From the NCBI GenBank assembly GCA_025057645.1, contig JANXBJ010000001.1:62001-126000 (forward strand): DNA of 64,000 bases. The letters are read 5' to 3'. The DNA comes from Anaerolineales bacterium. Its GTDB lineage: Bacteria; Chloroflexota; Anaerolineae; Anaerolineales; UBA4823. The notes under the pieces were generated by a model. The model ran no database searches. It saw only the letters and a program-made list of their open reading frames with translations, and was not told the DNA's origin. Of this stretch, positions 17,098-25,084 are shown in pieces. A program made the position numbers and the translations under genes. Each line of letters opens with the position of its first letter. Positions within the stretch are counted from its first letter, which is position 1.

Positions 17098-17733
17098 TCA
17101 CCAATGTAACCATGGATTGTGGTGGCGTTCTTGGGCAACGGTGGTCTCCTCGCCGTGCCCAGAGAGCAAACGGGTTTGGTCTGGAAGTGTGAGGATTTGT
17201 TCGCGAATGCTGTTCATCAGGGTTTCGAAATCTCCTCCGGGCAGGTCAGTTCTGCCGATCCCTGATTCGAAGATCACATCACCGCAGAAGCATACCTCCG
17301 CTTGGGGGATATAAAACACAACGTGACCGGGCGTATGCCCCGGCGCGTGACGCACTTCAACTTCATACTCGCCCACTCGGAGAACCTGGCCATGCCGTAG
17401 ATACAGGTTGGGTTCAGGGGGAGATTCCACTCGGAATCCGAAGAATTGAGCTCCTCCTTGGGCTCGCCAAAGCGGAAGATCGCTCGGGTGAAGCGCCACT
17501 AAGGGCGGTGGGGAGGTTGACTTCAGAATCCCGGATACGCCGCCAAAATGGTCGAAATGAGCATGCGTCAGCCAAACCTGGGAAATTTTCCACCGGTTCT
17601 GCTCGGCAAACGCAGCGATTTTCTCTCCCTCCCAGGCGGGATCGATCGCAACGGTTGTCTGCGTTTGTGGATCATGAATTAAGTAGGCGTTTGTTTGGAC
17701 AGGTCCTAGGATCATGCGCTCGATGATCAGCAT
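17098..17733 (-). CDS. Metallo-beta-lactamase-fold hydrolase (glyoxalase II-like)
   Basis: This 211-residue protein has the metal-binding signature THAHFDHFGG near residue 56, a second His in RHAPGHTPGHVVFY, an Asp in CFCGDVIFESGIGRTDL, and a late His in LLSGHGEETTV. This set is typical of the glyoxalase II/YcbL branch, which hydrolyses thioesters such as S-lactoylglutathione, though the real substrate cannot be read from sequence. It stands alone on the minus strand. Confidence 0.85.
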   Translation of the reverse strand: MLIIERMILGPVQTNAYLIHDPQTQTTVAIDPAWEGEKIAAFAEQNRWKISQVWLTHAHFDHFGGVSGILKSTSPPPLVALHPSDLPLWRAQGGAQFFGFRVESPPEPNLYLRHGQVLRVGEYEVEVRHAPGHTPGHVVFYIPQAEVCFCGDVIFESGIGRTDLPGGDFETLMNSIREQILTLPDQTRLLSGHGEETTVAQERHHNPWLHW

Positions 17734-17791
17734 TTTCGCTCCTCGAAGGCGGTTTCGACAGAGTTAGAAAGCGTTCTCTCTAATGAGTCTA

Positions 17792-18526
17792 TCAGGACGG
17801 TCGGGTGTTCTTCCGAAGTTTACCAAGGATTACAAGAAGCGCATCGGAGTTAAGTAGAAAGCCAAGGACGAGCCCCACGGCCCCTATCCACCGTGCGGCG
17901 GCACCGCTCAGGCCGAGGAAATTTAGGGCGCGAATTTCGATCTGCTGTGCCGAAAGGAGAAAGCGTTTTTCTTCCCCGCCTCCTTTCGGCCTACAGGCCA
18001 AGTGCAGCCAAACCACCCCGCGGTACTTCCCAGCCCGCTCGGAGCGGACATCCCAAATAAAACGAACTTCTCGGCCGGGGCGTAGCGGGGAACGGACTAG
18101 AGGGTTGGGTCGGACTTCAAACCCGTCGAGGTCTAGCCATCCTTCGGCGAAGATGGCGTGGGTGTCGTAGAGATTGAGCGGGGACTCTACTCCTCCTTGA
18201 ACTCGGTTTTCTTGAAATGAAGGGGGTGAGGAAAACTCCCTCGTTGGATCGACTTCAAAAGCGAGAAGAACCATGCCATGGTCACCCACTCGCACGGTCT
18301 CAGGATATTCGAGGACGAGACGGCGTTGCTCCGGAATTTGGGCAACCGCAGTGGCTGCAGCCCCAATGACCCCAGAGGAGTTTGGAGAAGAGAAGGGCAA
18401 AAGGGCCTGTCTGGAGGCTTGCTTCTCGGCCGTCACCCCGCCAGCCGCGCAAAGAGAGAGAAGAGCAATCATCAGCAGCCCTTTCCCTGCAGCTTCAGAG
18501 ACTTTCTTGGAGCGGATAAAGTGCAT
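17792..18526 (-). CDS. Secreted or membrane-anchored protein of unknown function
   Basis: I do not recognise this protein. From ATG 18526 it has about 244 residues: an N-terminal hydrophobic segment (GKGLLMIALLSLCAAGG) that looks like a signal sequence or anchor, an extracellular beta-rich middle, and a C-terminal membrane helix (WIGAVGLVLGFLLNSDALLVIL) followed by a basic tail. The frame is open to 18595. It overlaps the small membrane ORF upstream and may be coupled to it. The middle part (LEYPETVRVGDHGMVLLAFE) could be an immunoglobulin-like fold, but that is a guess. Confidence 0.6.
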   Translation of the reverse strand: MHFIRSKKVSEAAGKGLLMIALLSLCAAGGVTAEKQASRQALLPFSSPNSSGVIGAAATAVAQIPEQRRLVLEYPETVRVGDHGMVLLAFEVDPTREFSSPPSFQENRVQGGVESPLNLYDTHAIFAEGWLDLDGFEVRPNPLVRSPLRPGREVRFIWDVRSERAGKYRGVVWLHLACRPKGGGEEKRFLLSAQQIEIRALNFLGLSGAAARWIGAVGLVLGFLLNSDALLVILGKLRKNTRPS

Positions 18527-18695
18527 AAAGTGCACAGGGAAGTGCCTCTTGGAGTGAGGGGAGTTGCATGTCTGCGGGGGAGAGATGGAGTTCACGCCGC
18601 TTTTCTTGCCAGGGTAGAAAGCCCCAAACTAACAGTAGAACCGAGATCAAAATTAGAAGCCACCCGATCCAGATGCGTAGCGAGTACCGTCTCAT
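18495..18695 (-). CDS. Small single-pass membrane protein, possibly leaderless
   Basis: The 66-residue frame begins MRRYSLRIWIGWLLILISVL, one strong membrane helix, followed by a hydrophilic tail. A perfect TATAAT lies on the minus strand at 18707-18702, exactly six bases before the ATG, so the transcript probably starts at the start codon. It overlaps the following gene by about 30 bp. No function can be assigned. Confidence 0.5.
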   Translation of the reverse strand: MRRYSLRIWIGWLLILISVLLLVWGFLPWQEKRRELHLSPADMQLPSLQEALPCALYALYPLQESL

Positions 18696-18793
18696 AAACA
18701 AATTATAACATTCCCTACTTTGGCTTCCGTTTTATAATTTGCTCACGGGCATCGCCCGCCGATTGCCGGATTTCCTGCATGGAGAGACATGGG

Positions 18794-19045
18794 ATGGATA
18801 TCACCAATTTGCTTTGGTTTGTCGTGATCGGTTTTATAGCCGGTTGGGTTGCCACGCGCCTGATGCGCAAGTCGAGCTTTGGTTTGCTCGGCAATGTCAT
18901 TGTTGGGGTGCTCGGCGCAGTGATTGGGGGATATATCTTCGATGTTTTGCGCATCTCCGCGAGCGGTTTGTTAGGATCCCTGGTCACAGCAATCGTAGGT
19001 GCAGTTGTCCTTCTCTATCTGATCAGCTTGGCCAAGAAGATTTGA
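18794..19045 (+). CDS. GlsB/YeaQ/YmgE-family small membrane protein
   Basis: This 83-residue protein starts at ATG 18794 with GGAGAG eight bases before. It has three glycine-rich membrane helices: LLWFVVIGFIAGWVATRLM, GLLGNVIVGVLGAVIGGYIF, and LLGSLVTAIVGAVVLLYLI. This is the pattern of the transglycosylase-associated/YeaQ family, often linked with envelope stress but without a defined biochemical activity. A TATAAT on the plus strand at 18734-18739 is a possible promoter element. Confidence 0.85.
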   Translation: MDITNLLWFVVIGFIAGWVATRLMRKSSFGLLGNVIVGVLGAVIGGYIFDVLRISASGLLGSLVTAIVGAVVLLYLISLAKKI

Positions 19046-19061
19046 CTTCTGAGGATTCACC

Positions 19062-19490
19062 TTGAGCACTCAAAAATGGCTTATCCTCCATGCCGCTCTC
19101 TTGATCGCCGCAGGTATGGTGTTTTTGCTCTACAGCCCCCTTGTGATCACGGGGTTGGGTTTCGATCAACTTGTCCAGGACTCCGAAGGCTACTGGGCAA
19201 TGGTCTCCTTTGCGCGGCTGTTTGGGGTAGCGCTGACTGCCTGGGGGCTTACGATTTTGGGCGGTGAACGGTTTGCATCGGCTGTGCAGTCCGCCGAAGG
19301 CGCATCTCTCCGAGGAATCTTAGGGGCAGTGACAGTGGGCGACTTCCTCGGCGCTTTTAGTGCGGCAATTCAAGCGGCTTCGGTCTGGGGCTTGCCGTCA
19401 AGTTGGAGCCTGAGCCTGGGGTTTACTCTCCTTGGAGCGATCAGTCTGTGGGTTTTGTGGCGTCAATCGAAATTGGGGCGAAAGGATTGA
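19062..19490 (+). CDS. Four-helix integral membrane protein, unknown function
   Basis: The 142-residue product starts at a TTG (19062) preceded by GAGGA at good spacing. It shows four membrane helices, with a polar segment GFDQLVQDSEGYWAMVSFARL after the first. The layout resembles small uncharacterised DoxX/DUF-type membrane proteins, but I do not recognise a family. It follows the YeaQ-like gene by 16 bp and is probably in the same operon. Confidence 0.7.
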   Translation: MSTQKWLILHAALLIAAGMVFLLYSPLVITGLGFDQLVQDSEGYWAMVSFARLFGVALTAWGLTILGGERFASAVQSAEGASLRGILGAVTVGDFLGAFSAAIQAASVWGLPSSWSLSLGFTLLGAISLWVLWRQSKLGRKD

Positions 19491-19500
19491 CGGTTCTGTT

Positions 19501-20139
19501 CTATCCGAAGCGCTCTTCTTTCCAGACGTCAGCCTCGTTGTGGTAACCGGCTTGCTCCCAAAAGCCCGGGCGATCCTGAGCGGCGAATTCTAGACCGCGC
19601 AACCACTTTGCCCCCTTCCAGAAGTAGGGGACTTTGAGGTCGTTTCTGCCGACAATATGACCGATGACTCCCCGTACGGGGTAGCCATGCTCCGGAGTCA
19701 GCGGCTGACCGTCATAGTGGGTGGCCAGCAGAAAGTTGTCCTGTAGAACTACCTCTAGGGGGAGATTGGCGGTAAACCCGTATTCCGCATGTTGAATTAC
19801 ATAGCGGGCTGAGGGCTTAAGCTTGATGAATCCCTGTTCCACCAGTGTGCGCACCGAAACCCCGGCCCACTTTGTGTCAAACTTGCTCCACCGGGTGACG
19901 CAGTGGATGTCCAGGGTGATTTCGGTGCGGGGCAGTTGGTTGAACTCTTCCCAGGTCCAACGCACCGGCTGTTCCACCTCGCCCCAAATCCGAAAATCCC
20001 ATGTGGCGGGGTTGAAGGACGGAACAGGCCCATAGTGCAGCACAGGGAATTTTTGGGTTAAGTACTGCCCGGGCGGCAGGCGCCCTTCGCGGGCTACTTT
20101 TTCCTCTTCCTCGCGGCGGCGAAACAAGCTCTCAAACAT
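19501..20139 (-). CDS. Sulfite-oxidase-fold molybdopterin-dependent oxidoreductase
   Basis: This 212-residue protein (ATG 20139 with GGAG upstream) matches the molybdopterin-binding domain of the sulfite oxidase/MsrP (YedY) family. Signatures are the segment TLDIHCVTRWSKFDTKWAGV, whose Cys is the expected molybdenum ligand, YGFTANLPLEVVLQDNFLLA, and GYPVRGVIGHIVGRNDLKVPYFWKGAKW. No Tat signal is visible, so it looks cytoplasmic, unlike MsrP. The substrate is unknown. A TTACGA-16-TAAAAT promoter lies just upstream. Confidence 0.85.
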   Translation of the reverse strand: MFESLFRRREEEEKVAREGRLPPGQYLTQKFPVLHYGPVPSFNPATWDFRIWGEVEQPVRWTWEEFNQLPRTEITLDIHCVTRWSKFDTKWAGVSVRTLVEQGFIKLKPSARYVIQHAEYGFTANLPLEVVLQDNFLLATHYDGQPLTPEHGYPVRGVIGHIVGRNDLKVPYFWKGAKWLRGLEFAAQDRPGFWEQAGYHNEADVWKEERFG

Positions 20140-20159
20140 GGTTATCTCCGGCACTCGCA

Positions 20160-20187
20160 ATTTTATCAAATTTTTTGGGCATCGTAA
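20160..20187 (-). promoter_or_regulatory. Promoter of the sulfite-oxidase-fold gene
   Basis: On the minus strand, TTACGA (20187-20182) and TAAAAT (20165-20160) are 16 bp apart, with a predicted start near 20153 and a GGAG before ATG 20139. Confidence 0.5.
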
Positions 20188-20531
20188 GTCCATTTAGTCT
20201 GTTTAGGAGTTCTCGTGTGTTCGGAGCGGGAAATGTTGAATTTAGAGCTCTTTCTCCTCTGTTCCCTAGAGCTCGCCTTTTCCGAGTTCAGAATGGTTTC
20301 ATGGGGGTACAAAGTTCTCACTCTCCCATCCTACCATGGAGTGGGTTTCTCAAAGTGCTGCTTATGTAGTCCCGGGGCAGCGGCGAGAACGCCTTTGCCT
20401 GCCTCGGGACTCCTCAATAAGGGTACAGAGTCAACCTTATTGACTGCTTTCCGAGGCGGCCTGAATCGTTTCCGTCTCGACAATGCAGGCAATTGCCTTG
20501 GGGTCGACCGCCGAAATGGGTGGTTCCCCGC
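20188..20531. other. Hairpin-rich intergenic region
   Basis: About 340 bp without a convincing gene lie between two minus-strand genes. Two nested inverted repeats stand out. One is 20368-20411, with stems AGTCCCG/CGGGACT, GGCAG/CTGCC and GGCG/CGCC around an AGAA loop. The other is 20401-20457, with stems GCCTCGG/CCGAGGC and TCAATAAGG/CCTTATTGA. They could serve as a 3' stabilising structure or terminator for the upstream UPF0173 gene, but there is no clear T-run. Confidence 0.45.
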
Positions 20532-21215
20532 TCATGAGAGCTCGAGCGATTGCCCTGGAGCAAGAACATGGACTTGGGTGGAAGTTTCGGCCTCCACTTT
20601 GGCTTTCCAAGCGTGAACATCCTGAGCGATTAAGTCCCAGGTGTTGTAATGTATGGGGATGACATGCCGGGGTTGGATCAGCTTCACTGCCCGCAAAGCG
20701 TCCTCTGGCCCCATCGTGAAGTTGTCTCCGATGGGTAAGACGGCGAGATCGATCCCTTCTTCTCCGATCAGGCGCATATCTCCGAACAACCCCGTGTCGC
20801 AAGCTAGGTAGATTTTCCTTCCTTCATGGGTGGTCAGCAGAAAGCCGGCAGGGTTGCCGCCGTAGGAGCCGTCTGGTAAGCCAGAGCCGTGCAAGGCTTG
20901 GGTGAGTTTGAGATAACCGAAAGGATGCCGGTAGCCGCCGCCGATATGTTGGGGATGGGTGCGAATGCCGTGGTTGTTCAACCAGTTTGAGATCTCGAAA
21001 TTGGTGATCACCAGCGCATTAGTGCGTTTAGCGATCGAAATCGTATCACCTACGTGATCGCCGTGACCATGGCTCACGAGAATGAAATCCGCTTTTAGTT
21101 CTTCTTCCTTGACGGGAGCGGCAGGGTTGCCGTTGATGAAGGGGTCGACCAGAACATGGTAGTTCGCCGTTTCGATTGCCATGCTGGCGTGTCCTAGCCA
21201 AGTTACCTTAGTCAT
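20532..21215 (-). CDS. UPF0173-family metal-dependent hydrolase
   Basis: The 227-residue protein is a compact metallo-beta-lactamase-fold hydrolase. It starts MTKVTWLGHASMAIETANYH and has the metal motif VSHGHGDHVGDTISIAK near residue 48. Later ligands lie in YLACDTGLFGDMRLIGE and RHVIPIHYNTWDLI, all typical of UPF0173 (YtkL-like) proteins. A strong AGGAGG precedes the ATG. The substrate is not known for this family. The leader contains three consecutive hairpins. Confidence 0.9.
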   Translation of the reverse strand: MTKVTWLGHASMAIETANYHVLVDPFINGNPAAPVKEEELKADFILVSHGHGDHVGDTISIAKRTNALVITNFEISNWLNNHGIRTHPQHIGGGYRHPFGYLKLTQALHGSGLPDGSYGGNPAGFLLTTHEGRKIYLACDTGLFGDMRLIGEEGIDLAVLPIGDNFTMGPEDALRAVKLIQPRHVIPIHYNTWDLIAQDVHAWKAKVEAETSTQVHVLAPGQSLELS

Positions 21216-21239
21216 ACTTACACCTCCTTCTTAGTAAAT

Positions 21240-21307
21240 GGGACGAGAACCCGCTCTTGTCCCGCTGTCCGGTGCTCTTGGCACCGCAACAGGGACGATT
21301 TCCGTCC
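21240..21307 (-). promoter_or_regulatory. Three-hairpin 5' leader of the UPF0173 gene
   Basis: Read on the minus strand, three stems occur in series. First is GGACG/CGTCC (21307-21293). Second is a composite CTGT + GGTGC / GCACC + ACAG stem with a small internal loop (about 21292-21265). Third is GGGACaAGA/TCTcGTCCC (21263-21240). The last ends about 25 nt before the start codon. A TAAAAT at about 21313-21318 could be the -10. I do not recognise a known riboswitch class. Confidence 0.4.
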
Positions 21308-21430
21308 TCAATTTTATCTGAGAATTTGTCCGGTTTGCTCTATGCCCTCAAAAGCAATTCGGGAAATCTTGCCTATTAGAAAGGGAGCTTGCACTCTTCT
21401 CTCAGGACGGTTGTAATGGTGTTCTTTGGC

Positions 21431-21459
21431 TTGGCGATCCTCGCTCTTGTCGGTATAAT
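21431..21459 (+). promoter_or_regulatory. Promoter of the thioesterase-glycosyltransferase pair
   Basis: TTGGCG (21431-21436) and a perfect TATAAT (21454-21459) are separated by 17 bp; the predicted start is about 40 bp before the thioesterase ATG. Confidence 0.65.
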
Positions 21460-21504
21460 GCTCCTTGTCCCGCCGAGGACGCATTCCTCTCCGAGGAAAA
21501 GTCG

Positions 21505-21903
21505 ATGGAGTTTAGTGGGTTGATTCAGCCCGGGCTTATCCGCGTGGATACCTATACTGTCGAGGAGGAACACACCGCCAAACATTTAGGCAGTGGCTCT
21601 TCCCGGGTGCTGGCTACGCCGTGGATGATCCTGTTTATGGAACGCACTTGTCATCGCTCTCTGGCCGAGCGCTTGCCAGCCGGCTATTCCAGCGTAGGGA
21701 TTGGAGTAAACGTACGGCATCTTGCTCCCTCTCGGGTGGGGAGCACGGTTCAAGTGCGCAGCGAGGTGCTGAGGGTGGAAGGCCCGAAAGTGCTCTTTGC
21801 TGTGGAAGTGCGGCAAGGGGAAACCCTAATCGGCCAGGGGGAGCACGAGCGATTTATCATCGATGAACAACGTTTCCTGAAGCGCGTCCATGAGTCCAAG
21901 TAA
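21505..21903 (+). CDS. Hotdog-fold thioesterase (fluoroacetyl-CoA-specific type family)
   Basis: The 132-residue product matches the small FlK-type hotdog thioesterases: TVEEEHTAKHLGSGSSRVLATP at the start, MILFMERTCHRSLAERLPAG in the central helix, and VGIGVNVRHLAPSRVGSTV in the sheet. The Thr, Glu and His positions known in FlK have plausible counterparts here. Most members act on unknown acyl-CoAs, so a fluoroacetate role should not be assumed. The 3' end overlaps the next gene by 14 bp. Confidence 0.8.
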   Translation: MEFSGLIQPGLIRVDTYTVEEEHTAKHLGSGSSRVLATPWMILFMERTCHRSLAERLPAGYSSVGIGVNVRHLAPSRVGSTVQVRSEVLRVEGPKVLFAVEVRQGETLIGQGEHERFIIDEQRFLKRVHESK

Positions 21904-22972
21904 GCTGCGTGTTTTACTGGACGGTTGGGATTTAGTTTACCGGCCGGTTTCTCCGGCTGCCTTTCACCTTCTTGAAATCCTCAAGGCCTTGCAGGGAGAG
22001 ATAGAACTCTTTCTGGCTATTCCTGCCAGAAGACCGGCTTGGCTCTCAGAGGGGGCTGAAGTCGTTGAGCTCCTGCGCGCATGCTCTCCCTTGGGTCATT
22101 TGCGTTGGGTACAGGCAGATTTGCCTCGGTTGGCCCGGCGGGTTCGGGCGAATCTGATCCATACTGTGCAAGCAGCAGCGCCACTCTTTGCTTCGCAAAC
22201 GGTAGTATATAGCCCAACCCAAATTGAGCACCCGAGAGAGAGAAGCAGGACTTTTTTGGAAAGACTGGATGAGGCCCTAGGCTGGGGCGGGTTGGTCAAA
22301 GCGATTCGCGTTGATCAGGAGGGGATCTTTGCCCAAGCAGAAGCACAAATGCGGGACGAACCGACTGTGGAAGGCGCGCTTGCGGATGCGGGTGTTGTTG
22401 GGGTTGCCGAGTCAAGCTTTTCGGTCGATACCCCGTTTTTTCTCTACCAAAGTGCGGGCAGTTGGGAGGAATTGCGGTTCTTGCTGCGAGTCTGGTCGAA
22501 GGCGGCCTCCCACTTGGGGGACCAGGCTGCGTTAGCTATCGTTTGTTTGAATCAGGCCGAACTAGAGAAGATTCAAGCGCACAGCACACCTGAGTTTCTG
22601 GCAACTCTGCGACTTTTTGTGAATGTGACCCCTCCGATTTTTCTCTCTCTGCTGGAGAGCGCGATTGCCCTGATTCAACTGCAAGCTGAACCACCGTGGG
22701 GAGGTACGGCAGTGCGGGCGATCAGCTTGGGCATCCCTGTGGTGGGTTTTGAGCTGCCTTCCCTCGGAGAGGCGGTCGGCCCCGCAGGTTATCTCGTCCC
22801 CGAGGGTGATGAGCGGGCGCTTCTCGCCGCCATGCTCACAGTCGTGGTGGAGGAAGAAGTCCTGACCAGCTTACGGCTCAAGGCGCGCCGGGAAGCCTGC
22901 AGACGGGATATGGGAATCTTTCGCACGGGATTGCTTCGCTTGTATCGGCAAGCACTGGCGCGAAAGTTTTAG
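21890..22972 (+). CDS. Divergent GT-B glycosyltransferase
   Basis: This 360-residue protein begins MSPSKLRVLLDGWDLVYRP and looks like a degenerate group-1 glycosyltransferase. The C-terminal half has the donor-site-like pattern LIQLQAEPPWGGTAVRAISL followed by GIPVVGFELPSLGEAVGPAG and PEGDERALLAAML, as in GT4 enzymes. The N-terminal half (LIHTVQAAAPLFASQTVVYS) fits the acceptor domain. The usual EPFG motif is altered, so activity is uncertain. It is coupled to the thioesterase gene. Confidence 0.6.
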   Translation: MSPSKLRVLLDGWDLVYRPVSPAAFHLLEILKALQGEIELFLAIPARRPAWLSEGAEVVELLRACSPLGHLRWVQADLPRLARRVRANLIHTVQAAAPLFASQTVVYSPTQIEHPRERSRTFLERLDEALGWGGLVKAIRVDQEGIFAQAEAQMRDEPTVEGALADAGVVGVAESSFSVDTPFFLYQSAGSWEELRFLLRVWSKAASHLGDQAALAIVCLNQAELEKIQAHSTPEFLATLRLFVNVTPPIFLSLLESAIALIQLQAEPPWGGTAVRAISLGIPVVGFELPSLGEAVGPAGYLVPEGDERALLAAMLTVVVEEEVLTSLRLKARREACRRDMGIFRTGLLRLYRQALARKF

Positions 22973-22994
22973 CTGCGCTCTCTCGGTGGCCGGG

Positions 22995-23019
22995 GTAGCA
23001 GGCCCTTGGGGGCTGCTAC
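22995..23019 (+). terminator. Inverted repeat after the glycosyltransferase gene
   Basis: GTAGCAG (22995-23001) pairs with CTGCTAC (23013-23019) and the stem is extended by GCCC/GGGC-like pairs. No strong T-run follows. It probably ends the 21505-22972 transcript and may also serve the converging LysM operon. Confidence 0.45.
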
Positions 23020-23115
23020 TTATCTGAGGGTGGCGGAGAAAGTGCTTGGGATAAAATGCCGAACACAGGCAGCCCTTCTAGAGAGCTCTCTATCTTGCCC
23101 GGGTGGCCCCTAGCC

Positions 23116-23901
23116 CTACCTTCCCCGCAAGAGCCGGGTGCCAAAAAGCCCTAGGAGGATGCCTGCGAGTAGGAAGCTAAACCCGATAATGCCCAGCAAG
23201 GGGGAGGAGGGAGAGCCGGTTTCGGTAAATCCATCGGCGAGGGCCTCTGAGTTCTTTTGGGCGCCGAAGTCAAGGTATGCTTCATCCCCTGACCTCAGTT
23301 CAAGGATAGCAGTATTGAGGGTTGTCGGATTGTAGCCTGCGGGGATGGCTACCGAGATGGTGTATTCACCTTCTGGCAAGTCGTTGAAGCAGATCGGATC
23401 GCTACCGCTGCGCGACTCGGCGTTGAAGGAGGCCTTTCCGGAACGCTCTGAGAGGCTGATAGCGCCCCCGGGAATGGCATTTTCGCTTTCTTGCCGCATG
23501 GCGTCTCCGTTGATGTCCTCGTATAAGAGAACGCAAATTGTTCCGATGCCCGGAAGCGGGGTGGGAGTGGGCTCTTCTAGGGTCGGTGTTGGACTCGGCC
23601 CGGGTGTAGGGGTTTGGATTGTCGGGCCACCCAACCCGAGCAGGAGCTCCTGCCCCACAATGATGTTATCTCCGGTCAGTTTGTTGAGCCCTCGGAGCTC
23701 TTCGATCGGCACTCCCGAGATAAGGGAGATGCGGATCAGCGTGTCGCCGGGCTGGACAATATAGATGATCCGCCCGTCAGGACGGGGTGTTGGGGTCGGA
23801 AACGGAGTCAGTTGAGCCGGGTGCGATGCGTAGGTCAGAGAGGGTAGCGCAAGCGACCCGACCAAGCAGAGAAGCAGTCCTACAAGCCACGGTTTTTTCA
23901 T
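23116..23901 (-). CDS. Secreted LysM-domain protein with C-terminal membrane anchor
   Basis: The 261-residue product has a signal peptide (residues 1-26), a LysM domain (IIYIVQPGDTLIRISLISGV, about 45-90) expected to bind peptidoglycan, and a Pro-Thr-rich linker. A beta-sandwich of the Cna-B/SdrD type follows (VLLYEDINGDAMRQESENAI, GEYTISVAIPAGYNPTTLN). It ends with a membrane helix (LLGIIGFSFLLAGILLGLFG) and a basic tail. It is the third gene of a minus-strand operon after the MFS gene. Role inferred: a cell-surface protein anchored in the membrane and wall. Confidence 0.8.
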   Translation of the reverse strand: MKKPWLVGLLLCLVGSLALPSLTYASHPAQLTPFPTPTPRPDGRIIYIVQPGDTLIRISLISGVPIEELRGLNKLTGDNIIVGQELLLGLGGPTIQTPTPGPSPTPTLEEPTPTPLPGIGTICVLLYEDINGDAMRQESENAIPGGAISLSERSGKASFNAESRSGSDPICFNDLPEGEYTISVAIPAGYNPTTLNTAILELRSGDEAYLDFGAQKNSEALADGFTETGSPSSPLLGIIGFSFLLAGILLGLFGTRLLRGR

Positions 23902-23920
23902 CAGATCGACGATTATATCA

Positions 23921-25081
23921 TCAGAGAGTTTTCCGCTGAGTGAGAGCTCGCAAGGCTAAAAGGGCCAAAAGGTTAAGTGCAATGGCCACGGCAAGGTTAG
24001 CGGAGAGACCCATTTGGTAGAGTGGGGCAGCGATCAGCGCCCCAAAGGCGCGTCCGAGAGCGTGGCTAGCTCCGGTTGAGGAGAGCATCGTTGCCCGCTG
24101 TTCGGGGAAGATTTCGCTCACCAAGGGGATGCTGCTGACAAGAGTCAACTCAAAAGTAACGTAAAAGAAGAACAGACCGCTCACTGCTGAGATTGAACTC
24201 CGGCTTTGAGCAAGCCCAATTGCAGCCAAAATATTGAGCAAAATACCGAGGCTCACAGTTTGGGGCTTGCCCAACCGGTCCACCAGAGCGGCAACCAGAG
24301 ATTCTCCGATCAATTCCGAAAGGCCAATCACCGCCGTAGCTGCTCCCAGGGCGGCGATTCTGAACCGGAATGTCTCTTCGAGCCAAACCCCGAACACCAA
24401 GTTGATCACTTCGTTGGCCGCACTGATTGCCCAGCCCGTTGCCAATGCATAGAGGGCTATCCTTGAGGAGAAGATGGCGCGAAAGCTTTGCCATCTGCTC
24501 GGAGATTTTGCCGGTGGGCTTGCCTGATTGAGCGAAAGTAAACCTACTAAGAGAACTGCGCCGAGCACAGCCGAAATTCCAAAGGGCGCTTTCCATCCGA
24601 ACTCCTTGAGCAGCAAGCCCATCAGAGGAACCCCGACCAGGAACGACAGCGACCAGCTAAATTCCATAAGGGCCATTACACGTCCGCGAACCGAATAGAC
24701 TACTTGATCTCCGACATAGGCCAATAGGGAAGGGTCAAAGATGTATTTGCCCAGCATGGTCAGCAAGAGGGCGATGGCAAAGAAGAAGTAAGTTTGGCGA
24801 ATCCAAATCAGGCTGCATCCAAGGGTAAATAGGGCGATTCCCACGAGCATGCCCGCCTTCCGTCCCCGACTGTCACCGATGCTGGCAAATAGGGGTGTCA
24901 GGACACCAAGGGTGGAGCGGAGGGTTAGAATCCAAGACATCTGTTCTAGGGAAGCCCCTAGTGCTGTGCGGAAGACCCCTAAAAAGGGGTAGACCATCCG
25001 ATAGATGGTGTTGACCAGAATGCGGGCTAAGGTGAGGAAGGCTAGGCGCCGTCTGGGTACCGAGAGGGAAGCCCGGCTCAT
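23921..25081 (-). CDS. Major facilitator superfamily transporter
   Basis: The 386-residue protein has about twelve membrane helices. Between helices 2 and 3 is the MFS motif-A-like segment LFASIGDSRGRKAGMLVGIAL, repeated in the second half as ALVDRLGKPQTVSLGILL. No substrate motif is recognisable; drug efflux or metabolite export are both possible. It begins 3 bp after the upstream CcmC/CcsA-like gene. Confidence 0.85.
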   Translation of the reverse strand: MSRASLSVPRRRLAFLTLARILVNTIYRMVYPFLGVFRTALGASLEQMSWILTLRSTLGVLTPLFASIGDSRGRKAGMLVGIALFTLGCSLIWIRQTYFFFAIALLLTMLGKYIFDPSLLAYVGDQVVYSVRGRVMALMEFSWSLSFLVGVPLMGLLLKEFGWKAPFGISAVLGAVLLVGLLSLNQASPPAKSPSRWQSFRAIFSSRIALYALATGWAISAANEVINLVFGVWLEETFRFRIAALGAATAVIGLSELIGESLVAALVDRLGKPQTVSLGILLNILAAIGLAQSRSSISAVSGLFFFYVTFELTLVSSIPLVSEIFPEQRATMLSSTGASHALGRAFGALIAAPLYQMGLSANLAVAIALNLLALLALRALTQRKTL

Positions 25082-25084
25082 GCC

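Noticed and set aside
21190-21300. Known riboswitch class in the UPF0173 leader
   Set aside because: Loops do not match guanidine, fluoride, preQ1 or SAM motifs that I can recall; left as an unclassified structured leader.
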